A DNA stretch of 64,000 nucleotides from Kalaharituber pfeilii (GCA_015179045.1 WHUZ01000003.1:2046001-2110000), one strand, 5' to 3'; shown: positions 36,387 to 48,262, numbered from the stretch's first letter. Notes: generated from the letters alone by a model not told the origin. Numbers and translations are program-made.

Positions 36387-36764
36387 TCAATACCTTTCTT
36401 TCAAAAGCCCGAATTCACGCAACGCGGTAACCATGTGGTGTGTCCTGCCATAGCGAGCAGCGATAAGCGGGGTTACGTGATGTAAAATGGAAAAAAAAAA
36501 AAAAGCTAAGTGGTGCCCGACTAAAAAATTTATGTCAATGAGAAGCCGGTCCAGAAAATACGCATACATGGGATCTAAGAACTGCACGTACATGAATGGA
36601 ATGTAGGGTTTTGCGATCCCTGGATGATTCAGAAGTCTCACGGGTACATTGATATCTCCCATGTGACGAGCAGCATTAGTGCAAATATGAAAACATTGAG
36701 TAAGATCTTCTGTACATGAACGCTCGCTTGTGAGCTGTAACAACCCCAACGACGAGAAGGCCAA
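36387..36764 (-). other. unrecognised open frame interrupted by a family B tail
   Basis: A 125-codon minus-strand frame downstream of the F-box gene (starts MAFSSLGLLQLTSER). It contains the family B insertion at 36441-36509, so any gene here is altered. No domain recognised; may be non-coding. Confidence 0.25.
36441..36509 (+). mobile_element. family B tail
   Basis: CCTGCCATAGCGAGCAGCG..GCGGGGTTACGTGATG and poly(A). Short duplication GTGGTG at 36435-36440 and 36510-36515. Confidence 0.8.
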
Positions 36765-36825
36765 GCTGTCAGAGCGGAGCAGATTCCTAGGTCTGTTTAA
36801 AGGACTCTAACATATCCCATCAAAA

Positions 36826-39309
36826 TCAGTCAAATCTCACAACGAACAATTGGGAATGCGACGTCCGACAGAGCACCCATCCATCGCCCACAGCCAACAC
36901 AAACAGCAGGCCCCTCATCGTTATCGGCACCTCTAGTTGCGCCCCTGAATTGTTATCCTTCTCACCTCTCTTACCCTGCCTATTCTGAATTTCATCATTG
37001 CTGTCACACGAACGGCCTCGACGCTGCAACCTCACTTGTACAGACCAATTGGGTTTCATACGCAAGCTCCACATATTCTGCTCCCGGGGCTTGTCCGCGA
37101 AGTAGCGGAACCGAGAGCGGTGGAACAACGGGATTTCTATGATGTCCAGACAGGGCGTTCCATAGGTCGGCCATTTACTCGAGAGAAAACCCAAAACGGG
37201 CGGCAGGCAGACGTAGTCGGCTAGGTGTGTTGCAGGAAGCTCGGGCGCAAGGGGCGCACCACCCCTCAGCTTGGCGTTGGTGGCGTACCAGAGCAGGTCG
37301 GGGGTCAACAGGCATACCGAGCTACCTGTTATACACGTGCCATCGGCACTCAAATAGTCGCTAGTCAAGAGGGAACCTGGCGATCGCCCTGGCGCGAAAT
37401 CTTGCACCTCATCCCCATTCAAGAGCCCGTAGCGATCATCTCTGCGGCGGCCGAGTAAATCCCGTAGGGCAGCCTCCGTAGTAGGAAATGTGTAGCTTGC
37501 TGCGATTGCCTTCGTTTTGGAATAGCGTTTCGATGGATTCACCGTGAATACCTCGGTCAGCGTCAGATGGTGTTTGCTTTCAGGAAGGTTCAGGTGCTGC
37601 GGTGCATGGAAGGAAGGATTAAGTGGTTGGTCGCCACCGACCTGGTGCTCAAGCCCGAGTCGCAATTTGCATTAGTAGGTGCCCACCCTGCGTGGTCGGG
37701 TTCCAAAGTATGTACTCACGGGGATGATCACTGCCGGCCAGTAACCGACGTCCCGCACCCAATTCCCATCCAATGCTACGGTTGCAATCTTCTCTACGCC
37801 AATGACGATTTGATCCGCCTGCACATTCTCCAATACGGGGGTTGACGTCCCATATTGTACTTTGTAGACATCGATCCAGATCGTTGGCATTCGGGATATT
37901 ACATGCTGATTGGTCCCTTGCAGTGTTCTCCAGTGTAACACCTTGCGCCTGTGAATCGCATGGAAAAAGAGCACTCCTGCCCGATCAACAGCGATGTCCC
38001 CCTGGTCCGCTCCGGATTTCGCAAATTCTGGGTCAGCTAGCAGGTATAAAGCCGACTTCCCCAGCACGGGCGGAACTGCCAATTGCCCAGGAGGACCCAG
38101 CACTGGCATGATCGCCAGATGAAGTCCGGGATCGTTGGGATCAAGGGCGAACTTCTGGTATTCATAAAAATCGCTGTTGGGGTCGACATGGATATGATAT
38201 TCCCTGCTAGGAGCATGATATACATAGACGGCAAAATGCTGATTTATGGCGGCCGGAAGCACGAAGGTCCCATGACCAAGTCTGGGTGCGTAGTGGAAGG
38301 GATACAAGTTCGTACGCGTCCAGGGCCACACCTGGCAGATGCTGGAGGAGGAGTTTCGGTTCAGGTGCGGGGCGTCTGAGGTACTAGTTGACGGGACGTC
38401 AATGTCAATAACCGCGAGCATGATTTCCTGGTACTCTTCTAGAAGTTGCGCGTCATCTTGATTCGTATTTATTTTATTTTTTCGTTTATCACTCGCATGC
38501 AGCCCCGCTGGGCTATGACCATCCTGATTTGCATACTCGTCATTCTCATCGCCAACTGCAGCAACACTATAAGTGCACTCTCATTGTGTTAGCTTTGACT
38601 GTATAGCCTCGAGCGTTTGCAGAAAGTTAGAGGAAGTTCGATGAAAAGGGCAATGATTTAACACTCTCCGCCATTTCACGCACTTCAATAACATCACCAA
38701 CAGCTTGCCGTCCTGCCCTGCCACCACCATACCAATCTGCATCCGCTTTCCGGGCGTTGTCCGCAGTCCAGGGTGTTGTTCGACTTCTCGCCCAATATCA
38801 ATCCTCCGTACATCGGCATCGCTAACATCAGTACCTGAGACGTCTTGGTCACGTTGCTTGCTCAATACATCTGGTTCGCTCGAGCCACCCATCACGTTAT
38901 GTCGATCCAGCTGATAGATCTCCAGAATGGAGTCATTTTGTACGGCAACGAGCACTGTATGGCCAGGATTGAACCTGGACACATATGGAAGCGGATGGAT
39001 CGGCGACCCCGCTTGGATCGTTGAGAGCCGCGTTGGGCGACCGCGACGGAATCGCTCGCGGCGGACGCAGAGCGTGTCAAAGAGTCTTCTGAAGTTGATA
39101 TCACCCTCTTCCTGCTGAGATACTGTAGGGGGTTCGCGCCCGAAGCACACATGTACTGCCACCTTGCAGACTGGCTCCGAGGTGAAGATGGCGTGGTGGG
39201 CGCGGTTGACGAGTCGAAGTGCCACGATCTCATATGGAGTGAAGAAGGGTATGATGAGCAGAGTGATGTCGAGGGGCAGTGCTGTGAATAATTGGCTTTT
39301 GAACGACAT
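36826..39309 (-). CDS. F-box protein with an exonised retroposon tail
   Basis: Proposed exons on the minus strand are 39309-38684, 38566-37720 and 37641-36826; phases agree (total 2289 nt, 762 residues). The N-terminus is an F-box (LPLDITLLIIPFFTPYEIVA..LVNRAHHAIF), which would bind Skp1 in an SCF ubiquitin ligase. The rest, including an acidic linker (VGDENDEYANQD), is unrecognised and may bind substrate; many WD/kelch-like beta segments are possible but not evident. The linker contains a family A mini-tail (minus strand, 38519-38464) that adds exactly 66 nt with no stop, giving GHSPAGLHASDKRKNKINTN. Start chosen at the ATG beginning the F-box (MSFKSQLFTAL). Introns start GTGCGT and GTGAGT. 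Confidence 0.7.
38464..38519 (-). mobile_element. family A mini-tail in frame in the F-box coding sequence
   Basis: GTCATAGCCC..GGGCTGCATGCGAG then an A-rich run. TSD AATCAGGATG/AATCAAGATG, one mismatch, at 38520-38529 and 38454-38463. The repeat distance is 66 nt, a multiple of three, and the inserted frame is open. Confidence 0.88.
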
Positions 39310-39533
39310 TATTGAGCTAGGACAACACTTGGCTCTACCGAAGTGGGGATTGACCTAAGGTGCCGCGCAGATTCTGGAGCTCTGTAGTACGTCGATAACT
39401 AGTCTGGTAACCAGAGACTAGTCGATAACGTCAATCAAGCGGCCGCCAAGATTGCACAAAACACACAGTGCCAAGACTTCGGTGCCTGTTATGCATAAGC
39501 TTAATCCGTCGTCTTGGTATTATGGTCTGAAAA

Positions 39534-39595
39534 TTTTTTTTTTTTTTTTTTTTTAAATCACATAACCCCGCTTGTAGCACGTGGCCATGGCAGGG
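39534..39595 (-). mobile_element. family B tail
   Basis: Poly(T) and ACCCCGCTTGTAGCACG..CCATGGCAGGG. TSD TTATGGTCTGAA/TTATGGTCCGAA (one mismatch) at 39520-39531 and 39596-39607. Confidence 0.9.
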
Positions 39596-39782
39596 TTATG
39601 GTCCGAATATGTCTGTCCATGCTCGGTCATTCACTCCTGCCACCTCTTGCGTAACTGCTGCTGGGGTTTTCTTTAGAACCTCGGGATCAAGTAGTTTACG
39701 AGATTAGGGATTAAGTGGGACAGTGGGCCGAGGCCCTGGATACTGCAGTCGAGTAGGATGACCTTCTCAGGTCTGCGAACCA

Positions 39783-39830
39783 GCCCTGCCACAGCGAGTA
39801 GCGATAAGCGGGGATGCATGATCATTTGTA

Positions 39831-39868
<38 letters not shown>

Positions 39869-39870
39869 TA
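39783..39870 (+). mobile_element. family B tail
   Basis: GCCCTGCCACAGCGAG..AAGCGGGGATGCATG plus a long A-run. TSD TGCGAACCA at 39774-39782 and 39871-39879. Confidence 0.88.
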
Positions 39871-39959
39871 TGCGAACCACACGACGCGACGCGATTTAGG
39901 GCTGGGAAGCAGATCCAGCCGTCCAGAATGCTTTGCTTTATTTTCAGTGTCTTCGCGAT

Positions 39960-40830
39960 ATCGTAGGGGCTGAGGTTCATTTCGCAGCGCATACGGCGGC
40001 CGGGAGTTACAAATTGCCAAAAGTCGAAAGTCCAAAAATGACGCATCTCACACACAACGTACCGGTACACCTGCCAGAGATAAATGCCCTATGCGAATAA
40101 TATTTCATAAAAATAAATAAATAAAATTAAAATTAAAAAAAATTGAAGTTAACAGATGCCAAAATATATATATATTTCAGTCTATAGTATGAACATCTTG
40201 TAAGGTCAACCACCTATCCTTCCACTCATTCTCATCCAATACCCATCAGCAGAAATAATATTTCCGCTGGGCACAAACGCTGTGTCCATAGCGCGGCAGG
40301 TTTGCGGAGTGCCTACAGCACCCGGTATATTTGAAAACTGCTATTGCATGCTCAATGTATAATGCAACCATGTATGGCGCCCAGTGGAACCAAAATTACT
40401 TGTTCTGCCCAGGGCGGAATTGATAAGCTTCTCAAACTTGGGCATGCCTACTCTTCTCGTCGGCATAGGGACCTATATACAGGTAATGCCATTCACCCTG
40501 CAGATGCCATACCACATTGAACAACAGGTTATTTATTTCTAGCTATTGTAATCTATATACAGATGCTATTTCATTATTTCACCATGCCCCCAACATTATC
40601 AGTTAACTTCTTTTTTTAATTTTCATTTTCATCTTATTTTTATTTTTATTTTTATTTATTTATTTATTTTCATGAAATATTAATCACATGGGGCCTTTAT
40701 CTCCGGCGGGCGTATGTTGTACTTACATGTGAGATGCGTAATTTTTGTTGTGGTGCCCGCGTTGCAACGGACTTTCGACTTTTCGTTGTAACTCCCGGTC
40801 GCCGTACAGCGCAGCTTTCCGTAGCTGGCA
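39960..40830. repeat. diverged inverted repeat pair
   Basis: 39975-40060 and the reverse complement of 40725-40825 share GGGAGTTACAA, AAAGTCGAAAGTCC and ACGCATCTCACA blocks in the same order. The space between is A/T-rich. Could be an eroded DNA transposon with long TIRs or an inverted gene duplication. Confidence 0.55.
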
Positions 40831-41071
40831 GCGGAACGGCTGCCAGTGGTCCTGTTGCTCTGCTTGGGCTTAATTGGTACGGTTCGTGGATATTTCGAAC
40901 GACGCAGTGCTAGCAGCTTTCTGTATTGACGGTTGGACACCAGTGAAGGTGATGATGGGCCGGAATTTTCTGACGACCGATACTAATCTACGATATCAAT
41001 TTACTTTTGGAAGTATTTGCAGGAGTCGTTTGCAGAGCTACTATGGTTATGATAATTTTTGGAAATGATGG
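40831..41071. other. no gene supported
   Basis: A basic 86-codon minus-strand frame (40680-40940) overlaps the inverted repeat arm. I do not recognise it. Confidence 0.3.
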
Positions 41072-41083
41072 CAGAGGAATGTT

Positions 41084-41138
41084 TTTTTTTTTTTTATATC
41101 ACATGACCCCGCGTGCGGCTGCTCGCCAAGGCAGGGCA
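41084..41138 (-). mobile_element. family B tail
   Basis: T-run, ATGACCCCGCGTGCGGCTGC, CCAAGGCAGGG. TSD CAGAGGAATGTT at 41072-41083 and 41139-41150. Confidence 0.93.
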
Positions 41139-41482
41139 CAGAGGAATGTTGGAATGTCGCTGTGAGCATGTAATTCATAGAATTCACTCTAATATGCAAA
41201 TCTTAATATGCCACCATGCTCATGCGGCCCCAGCAGCGGATTGTTAAAAAGAAGAATCTGGAGAGCTGCTAGAGAGTATTGAATCTGCCGTAATTTAACG
41301 TAAATGCAGGGACGGTGCTGCGTTGCACAACAGTTCATCAAGGGTTAATACTGTAACATGCAAATACAAGCTGTCTCGGGCCACACCCGAGCTTATTGTG
41401 TAACATCCTCGGTCATGTACCAGCTGCCTCACTATGTATCCACTTTAATTATTATTCAAATACTTTGTCTCATATTACAAGG

Positions 41483-41484
<2 letters not shown>

Positions 41485-41514
<30 letters not shown>

Positions 41515-41551
41515 CACGTGACCCCGCTTGTAGCTGCTCGCCATGGCAGGG
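41485..41551 (-). mobile_element. family B tail
   Basis: Long poly(T), B hairpin. 14 bp perfect TSD CATATTACAAGGCT at 41471-41484 and 41552-41565. Confidence 0.95.
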
Positions 41552-41790
41552 CATATTACAAGGCTAAATATGTAATACTAACCAATTCGGACCTTGTACC
41601 ATCTGTTCATGAGGTATAGCTATTACCTTATCTACCATAGCCCCAAATTTGGAGCGTCCAGATGAGAGGTTATGCAGCAATGGAATACCTAATATGAGAT
41701 CTGTGATTATTAACCGAATAGCTAGTCTCGTACCAAATAGCTGCGTTTGTGGCCAGATTATTTAGTACAACTATCATACATTCTTCAAGT

Positions 41791-42923
41791 CTATTTATGA
41801 ATCCGCGACCGCACATGGTATCGGCCGCAAAGCATGCTCCACATTAAGTTTCCCGCCATCATTTCTCTTAGGTACTGTGCATATTGATGCACAAAGGCCC
41901 GCTGTCTGCCATCATATTCTTCCACTACCTTTTCAAACTCATTCTCCACCTCTACGATGTAGTTTTGCAGCCAATTTTGTGCCTCTATTTCTCCTAGACC
42001 ACGCTCCTGCATGACGACCTGAACGCTATTTACCAAGGCAGCACCTTCTTGCATCCGTCGCACTTCCCGGCGATAGGAAAACACGTCGTTAACTAAAAAT
42101 AAATGGTACCCTGCCCATTTCTCCAGTGCAAGTATCACTGGCAGCTCTCGAGGAATATGTGTATTCGTTGACCAGCTCAATATAGCTAACTCCATCCTGT
42201 GAAACATAGTCAATTGGTGAAATACAAGCTAAAGACGGCTTGATAACATACTTGTATCCACAATCTACACTGCGGAAATCTAGATAGTCTTTAAAGGAGG
42301 TTGCCTTGTATTGTTTTCGGTCCTTGCTAGTACAGAGCTGGAACCATTCAAGGGTTGTCGCGCAGAATTCCTCTGCCAGTTTTCCAGTCGCCCGGATTTG
42401 ACCATAAAGGGTAGAGATGATCTTCTCGACTGGCGAGGCGGGCTTCGTATTCGGATCTCCCAATACCAGTCCCGGAACTTGCCGATACAAGGACTTAGCT
42501 TCATCCATGGAACATGTGTCTAGGTAATCTAATCGGTTCATTAATACGCTGCATCCAGTGGATTCAAGACTATATGGAGAGAAACTTGCCATCGATTAGG
42601 AACAGACTATTATTTAAACAAGTTGCCAGTTCGATACGATCATCACGTGCAAATGGAAACGTGAAACAGGTGAATAAACCGATATCTGACATTTTGTACT
42701 GCTCACGAGCATGCTGTGTGCGAAATGGCCATTGTTCAAGAAAGTAGCCATCGACACGAGGAATCACTTCCGATGTGAGTGGTTGGAGCTTGCCATCAAG
42801 TTTGGTACTGATACGGGGAGATTTGGAGTTGCCATTGATAGACTTCACATCCCCGGGGGACGTGAAGTTCTGAGGAGAGGGAGGGAGGGCCCCAGAGCTT
42901 AATGGTGTTTCTTGCAGTGGCAT
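41791..42923 (-). CDS. class I terpene (sesquiterpene-type) cyclase
   Basis: Minus-strand exons 42923-42590, 42528-42252 and 42196-41791 give 338 residues, normal for fungal sesquiterpene synthases. The first intron uses a GC-AG pair (GCAAGT..TTAG). Splicing it creates FLIDDYLD, the Asp-rich DDxxD metal-binding motif, near residue 111. The NSE/DTE motif reads NDVFSYRRE near residue 240, with R where K is usual. A C-terminal W..RY-type end (WSMLCGRY) is present. The family converts farnesyl or related diphosphate to cyclic terpenes using Mg2+. No P450 or other tailoring gene was found nearby, so it may act alone or with distant partners. All motifs are present and frames are open, so it is probably functional. 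Confidence 0.85.
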
Positions 42924-44323
42924 TGTTCGGAGGGAGATAGAAATAGGATCTAGGTATTGTATGATCTGTGTGGAAGCTGACTGAATTTTGGATTGGAAAA
43001 CGGTATATTCGCTTTACTTATATATCACTGATGTGTTTTTGCTCTTGCTAGCTTGATATCTAACTAATTACCGAAATCTCAAGTGTAGAGGTTTCAACTG
43101 ACGGTATCCGTCATTTCTACATCAGATTTGTTCAAGCAGGAAACAAAACAATGGCAAAATTGGGGTTATGCAAAACTTGTTGGGCTTTGAACGGTAATCA
43201 AGGTACATTTGAACGGACAAGAAGTGTATTATTCCATAGATTGAACGTATTTACGCCCTGCGATGGCGAACAGCTGCAAGCGGCGTTACGTGATATATAG
43301 AAGAAAAAAAAGGAACGTATTTCTGAAGGCACTTGTCAACGCGTGTTTGATTGGATGAGCCACGATATCCTTGCACTTTGTATAGCGAGTTCAGGAATCA
43401 CAATGCGCGAAAATGAATGACGTAGAATTACATTGGCAAGACATTACACGTCATTTAGCTAGGATTCGATGTCATAGAAGAGGTACAGCTACAGATAATT
43501 GCGCTTTTGTTACGTTGGTTCCTGGCATATCCAGCCACCCTGCTTAGAGATGGACGTCATGTATATGTCCCGGACCATTCATGATTGCTTATACTTAATA
43601 CATATGACTTCGAGATCCAAGTCCGATTGTCCCTGTTTATCTCAAAACGAAAGGCAAACGTGTGGTGTGCCTGTTTTCTGTGATTGGCCCATATTTGCTT
43701 TCGTTCATGGTATATAGCAAGATTGAACGGTTACTTCCGATGCAAGGGTTCTGCGAACCAAATTCCAGTGATATGATAACGCTAATGCCACTTACGGTTG
43801 CCAAGCGGAGGATTTTCTGGAAGGGAGTAGCGAGATTATAGCCGAGCTCGTATTCCCCAATCGATCGTCGGCATCAATTGCTTGATTGTTGAGATGAACG
43901 ACGTAGCGCACCAACGCCATCTACACGTGACAGTATTACTGGATTCAGAGAAAACATCTAGGAAGTACGTAAACATGAACGCCGAAGAGGATCCGTGCCT
44001 GAAGATAGACAGCAAACTGTGCCCTGTAAATCTTTCGAATGTTCCGTTCCATGCATTTTGAACCCTGTTATCGTAACCATAGAACTATGTCGGATCGCTG
44101 TTCAATCCTGTAGTTTCTGCGGTGGCAACGCTCTCAAATGGCGCATGCCATATCCGTTCTATCTGTGTACCAGATTACAGTGTCATTATGATCCTCAACT
44201 TCGGTTGCGTTCAAATTTATTTCGTGCTTTCAGAATAGGGATGCAGTAATTGCGAGATTGACTGAGTTTTGCTATAGTGAATGTTATCCTCACCCAAATC
44301 CACTCTCACCGGTACCTTTTCAA
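42924..44323. other. upstream of terpene cyclase; no gene recognised
   Basis: Short frames only. A family B tail lies at 43253-43312. Confidence 0.35.
43253..43312 (+). mobile_element. family B tail
   Basis: GCCCTGCGATGGCGAACAGC..GCGGCGTTACGTGATATA and an A-rich run. TSD GAACGTATTT at 43243-43252 and 43313-43322. Confidence 0.92.
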
Positions 44324-44333
44324 TGCAGTCAGC

Positions 44334-44373
44334 AGGACAGCAAGCGTGTAATGATATTAAAAAAAAGAAAAGG
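44334..44373 (+). mobile_element. family A mini-insertion (40 bp)
   Basis: AGGACAGCAAGCGTGTAATG, an eroded A end, and A-rich tail. TSD TGCAGTCAGC at 44324-44333 and 44374-44383. Confidence 0.85.
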
Positions 44374-44651
44374 TGCAGTCAGCGGTGTAACGATTGAACT
44401 CTGCCAATACTTCGACAACTACGCCACAACTACCACTCAGGGATCACGTATGTAACAATAGCACAAGCCCAGCAACGATTCGAAACTTGATCACTCAAGA
44501 CAAGCACTTGCTGTAGCCAGTTCCAAAAAATGTGTATCCTTGTTGTTCGATTCCTTCCCCAAGCAGTCTACCCCTTACCCTTGTATCTTGTTTGTTTGAC
44601 CAGTGCTCAGTGTGAACTATTGCAGTGTCCCATGAGTACCCCAGCTACCCC

Positions 44652-44745
44652 GTTTTTGTTTTTTTTCACGTAGCCCCGCTCGCAGCTGTTCGCCATGGCA
44701 GGGCACCTGGGTCTAGACCCTCAATGCCCCGAGGCAGGCACAACC
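44652..44745 (-). mobile_element. family B insertion (94 bp)
   Basis: T-rich run, B hairpin, GGGTCTAGACCC palindrome, GCCCCGAGGCAGGC. TSD CCCAGCTACCCC at 44640-44651 and 44746-44757. Confidence 0.94.
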
Positions 44746-44805
44746 CCCAGCTACCCCTAGTCGTCGAACTCCTCAATATCTACGTTCCAGTATACTCCGG
44801 CTATC

Positions 44806-45110
44806 GGAGGAGGACAATACTGGAGGAGGAAGGGAAGAAGACATGTTCGGTGGTTGTGTATTTGGGAAGGGAGATGGAGGTTGAGAAGGTTAGGCTCAGT
44901 GGGCGATGGTTGAAGTCTGTTCGGTATGAGTCGGAGAGGGGAAGGAAGTAGGGGATCATACCGGGCGCCACCCGCATCATGGAAGAGTCCGCGGGCACAA
45001 CATGTATGTAGGCTGATAGGTAGTCGTGTTTTTTCTCGTTTTAATAAGACCCTCGCCATAGCCCATTGGGCGGCACGCGAGTATTGATATTAAAAAAAAA
45101 AAAAAAAAAA
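44806..45110 (+). mobile_element. chimeric family A element with ORF1 tail
   Basis: TSD ACTCCGGCTATC at 44794-44805 and 45111-45122. The element starts in the ORF1 segment (EEEGKKTCSVVVYL.. EKVRLSGRWL.. YESERGRK stop). It then has the CACCCGCATCATGG..CGCGGGCACAACATG segment and the family A 3' end with poly(A). Same internal junction as 11,548 and 58,478. Confidence 0.9.
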
Positions 45111-45122
45111 ACTCCGGCTATC

Positions 45123-46400
45123 CTCTATCCTCCGATCTTGATAATGGAGTGCTTTCTTTACTGCCCAGGCCAGCGCAGCTTCCTGTAGGGATATGTACCG
45201 GGCCAGTCACAATACTGATGCAGTCATTACTGACTCGTGCCTGTAGTTCAGGCTACTCAGTAGCACCACGGATTATAATTTTTCAATCTCTGTACAAAGC
45301 ACTATGCACTACAGTACCTACACGCCCATTGCACGCGCACTCTACATTTAACCTCGAACCCAACAAAACTGCTGTTAAGAATACGGACAACCGCTAGAAA
45401 ACAAATATCTTGTTAGAAGTATGAATTAATACTTCCTTTGTGAGTGAAAAACCATGTCTTGAGTAAAAATTCCCTGACACTGTTACCCCTCCTCCAAGCG
45501 AATAGTTCTCTACTATTGTGAAAAAAAAAGGCCTCTTCAGCGAAATATTTTTTTCCTTCAGCCACTCCGGTGAAATACTCTACTAAAATACACATGTACA
45601 GTATGAATGAAGACTGAGAAAAAAATTAAAAGCAAGTAACTGCCAAAGGATAAGAGAATATATGAGTCAATAATGCAAATGAACAAATAGTCTGATGAGT
45701 TGAATAAAATTCCAAGTATAGCAATGTGGCAACTGGAATAAATTAGCAACTAACCTGTTCTATGATATTGTTTTCTGTAGTAAAAAAGAGGTTGATACAA
45801 TGTACAAACACAGTTGTTGTGAATGACCCGGGCTAGTTATGAACCGTAGTGCTACTGAGTAGACTAGCCCGGACCAGCGGTGACTGGAACGTTACGAGTT
45901 GTCCGGTACACATACATATAGCTCCCATTTGCGGCCAAGGCGTCAGTGCGATCTCAATAATTAACCTCTATATTATAATTTGAATGTTAAACTTCCATAG
46001 ACGATCCTTCTGGACTGCTCAGAGCCAGTTGCTACAGAGATCGAGTCTTCGTAGTACTCTGTTTCACTCCATTAACCTTTACCCTTCTTAAGCTTTTTCA
46101 AATACGCAGCCAGCTTAGTAGCAATGATTTCGTAGGCATGTAGGTGAAACTTGGATATTGTTGTTGACTTAACGTTTATGTGATCCGAGGCAGTCTGAGA
46201 AGCAGCATTCAAAAATTTTTTTTTTTACGAGTTTTCGAGATTTCAATCCATGCTTGCATTTCAGAATCACTTATCCCTGCTTACATCCGGTCACAAAGTG
46301 ACTGGGTAGAGCCATTTCGGCCAGCCTCGACGTGGGATAACGGAGAACCAGAAACTACCTTAGGTAGATTGGGTATGAGGCGTGTATAGAGCGATAGGCA
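45123..46400. other. no gene recognised
   Basis: AT-rich with short frames. A CCCGGGCTAGT..ACTAGCCCGGAC inverted pair lies at 45828-45876. No domain seen. Confidence 0.35.
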
Positions 46401-46412
46401 TCTGTAACCTGA

Positions 46413-46712
46413 TTTTTTTTTTTTTTTTTTTTTTTGTCACATCAGTGTTCGCGTGCCGCCCTGGGGGCTATGGCGATTTAGTTACATAGGAAATAAGTGG
46501 AAATGAACAACAAGATGTACACTAACACAAGAAAAAATTCCAATGAAAATAACGTAGTAACACTATGGGGAAAAATCCCGTAACCCCCTACTGCTCTATC
46601 CAGTCTAACAGTTTCCCGATTGGATCGTCCCCATTCCGCGGCCTGAGTAACGCTTCCCTGCCTCCGGTCCATTTCATCTTCCATACCCTGCTCCAGCAGG
46701 TGTGTTCTAGTA
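46413..46712 (-). mobile_element. 5'-truncated LINE 3' end with TSD
   Basis: Poly(T), family A-like hairpin (CCC/GGG with CAG loop), 3' UTR and the post-finger coding tail. TSD TCTGTAACCTGA at 46401-46412 and 46713-46724. Confidence 0.9.
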
Positions 46713-46724
46713 TCTGTAACCTGA

Positions 46725-47544
46725 CCCAGGTATATCAGTCTCCGCCACAGGCTGGAAACCTGTATGCAGGGTTATGGGACCGAAAAAGCAAAAAAATGTG
46801 GTAGCAGATTGCTATAGATGGACGGTCTAGTTGGATGCCTTGATGCGCATCGGCAAAAAAAAAAAAATTCGCCCTGAAGCGCTCGGGGACCTGAAACCCC
46901 TTGTGCGCCCTGGATGTCTTCTCAGCGCCCATGTCGCGCTAAAAGTGAACCCTGCCGTCCATGGCGTCATTTTGTACTACTTGTTCATGAGCAATTGAGT
47001 ATGTGCGACAACATGATGCTATCAGCACGCCAAGATACCAAAATACGTACATTTCCAACGTTTTGAATTTAGTTTCCAACTTGCCAAGTCGATGATTTTA
47101 TAAAGAGCTAAATCATTGAATTGCAAAGTAAAACAAGAACCCATTATCATTTAGCGTATGAAATTGCACTGCGAAAGTGCGCTGCCATTGTGCTGCGCAT
47201 CACTTCAATGAATTAAGCGTGCCAAGGATCGAACTGAACTGTGCCTCGGTCGAAGTGGAAAGCTGTGGTCTGGAGGTAACCAAAAGCGCCGATAGAATTG
47301 AGGGCCCCGGTTCAACTCCTGGGTTGAGCAGGGAGAGGGTTATCCAGCGTCTTCCTGAGATGGACTGTAATGCTCCGGTTCCATACCACTAAATTCTAAG
47401 TAGTGGGACTGGAGCGATCTGTTTGAACTTTTTTGTGATTTTTTTTTGCAACCTCATCCATTACCTATAGAACTTTCTATTGAATTCTGCACCCATCATA
47501 TCCAATACCCAGAGTCCTTCTGCGATAATATCTAACTTAGAGTA
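46725..47544. other. no gene seen; tRNA-like B box
   Basis: No protein gene. A GGTTCAACTCC motif at about 47311 matches the RNA polymerase III B box, but no full tRNA folds around it. Confidence 0.35.
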
Positions 47545-47901
47545 TCATTTAAAGCTTGCCAAGTCATAAAATCTATGCGCATGTATATGCCATCGAGCTT
47601 CAGGTTCCAAAACGACTAAGTATGCCGTCCTGTCTATAGTAGAAACAGGTACAATTTCATTAATAGGCTTAGAAGGCCACTCTACTCTTACCATACCTTT
47701 GGCTCCATGAGGTATGTGGCTTCGGATGCTTTCCAGTGGGCAAAGATGCGCCAAAGAAAGGAATTTATCTTCCCCTAATGCAAGTTCGAAAAACAGTTTA
47801 ATCGAATTATAAGCGTGGATCCCATACCAATGCCCAATCTGATCTAGCTGCATAATTTCGAAATTTGTATGTGCCTGTTGCTTGAATGTTATGCAAGTCA
47901 T

Positions 47902-47959
47902 GTCCTGCCATGGCGAAGAGCCGCATGCGGGGTCATGTGACAGGAAAAAAAAAAAAAAA
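47902..47959 (+). mobile_element. family B tail
   Basis: CCTGCCATGGCGAAGAGCCG..GCGGGGTCATGTGA plus poly(A). TSD ATGCAAGTCAT at 47891-47901 and 47960-47970. Confidence 0.93.
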
Positions 47960-47986
47960 ATGCAAGTCATAACCTTCTCGACTTTG

Positions 47987-48249
47987 TGTTGGAGAAACGT
48001 TAATCTAGCCCCTCGCCCATGCATGAGGCTTATGCGGGTCGGAGGAATTGTTGTGCCGTCGGATGGTTTGTGAGTGCGACGGAGGGATGGTTGGACCAAT
48101 AGGGAGAACTGTGGGGAGGGGCCTTCAGCCAGTGTGCGGGTATATGTATGGGTTGACTTCTCATTCTGTTTTTTATCATCATTATGTCGAATACGGATAG
48201 TTGCTATTGAATGCAGTATTATTCCTGTCATAGCAGCGTGAACTTTACA
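47987..48249 (+). repeat. copia 5' LTR
   Basis: Starts TGTTGGAGAAACG and ends GAACTTTACA. Expected to carry promoter and R/U5 sequences. No difference from the 3' LTR was found. Confidence 0.95.
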
Positions 48250-48262
48250 TGGTAGCAACACA
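48250..48262 (+). other. primer-binding site (putative)
   Basis: TGGTAGCAACACA directly follows the 5' LTR. TGGTAGC is complementary to the 3' end expected for initiator-Met-type tRNAs, with divergence afterwards. Confidence 0.6.

Noticed and set aside
45828..45876. LTR start at TGTTGTGAATGACCC with CCCGGGCTAGT inverted pair
   Set aside because: No matching 3' terminus or 5 bp TSD could be found.
47200..47345. tRNA or tRNA-derived SINE head (GGTTCAACTCC B box)
   Set aside because: The B box is perfect, but I cannot fold acceptor, D and anticodon arms around it, and no A box at the right distance is convincing.
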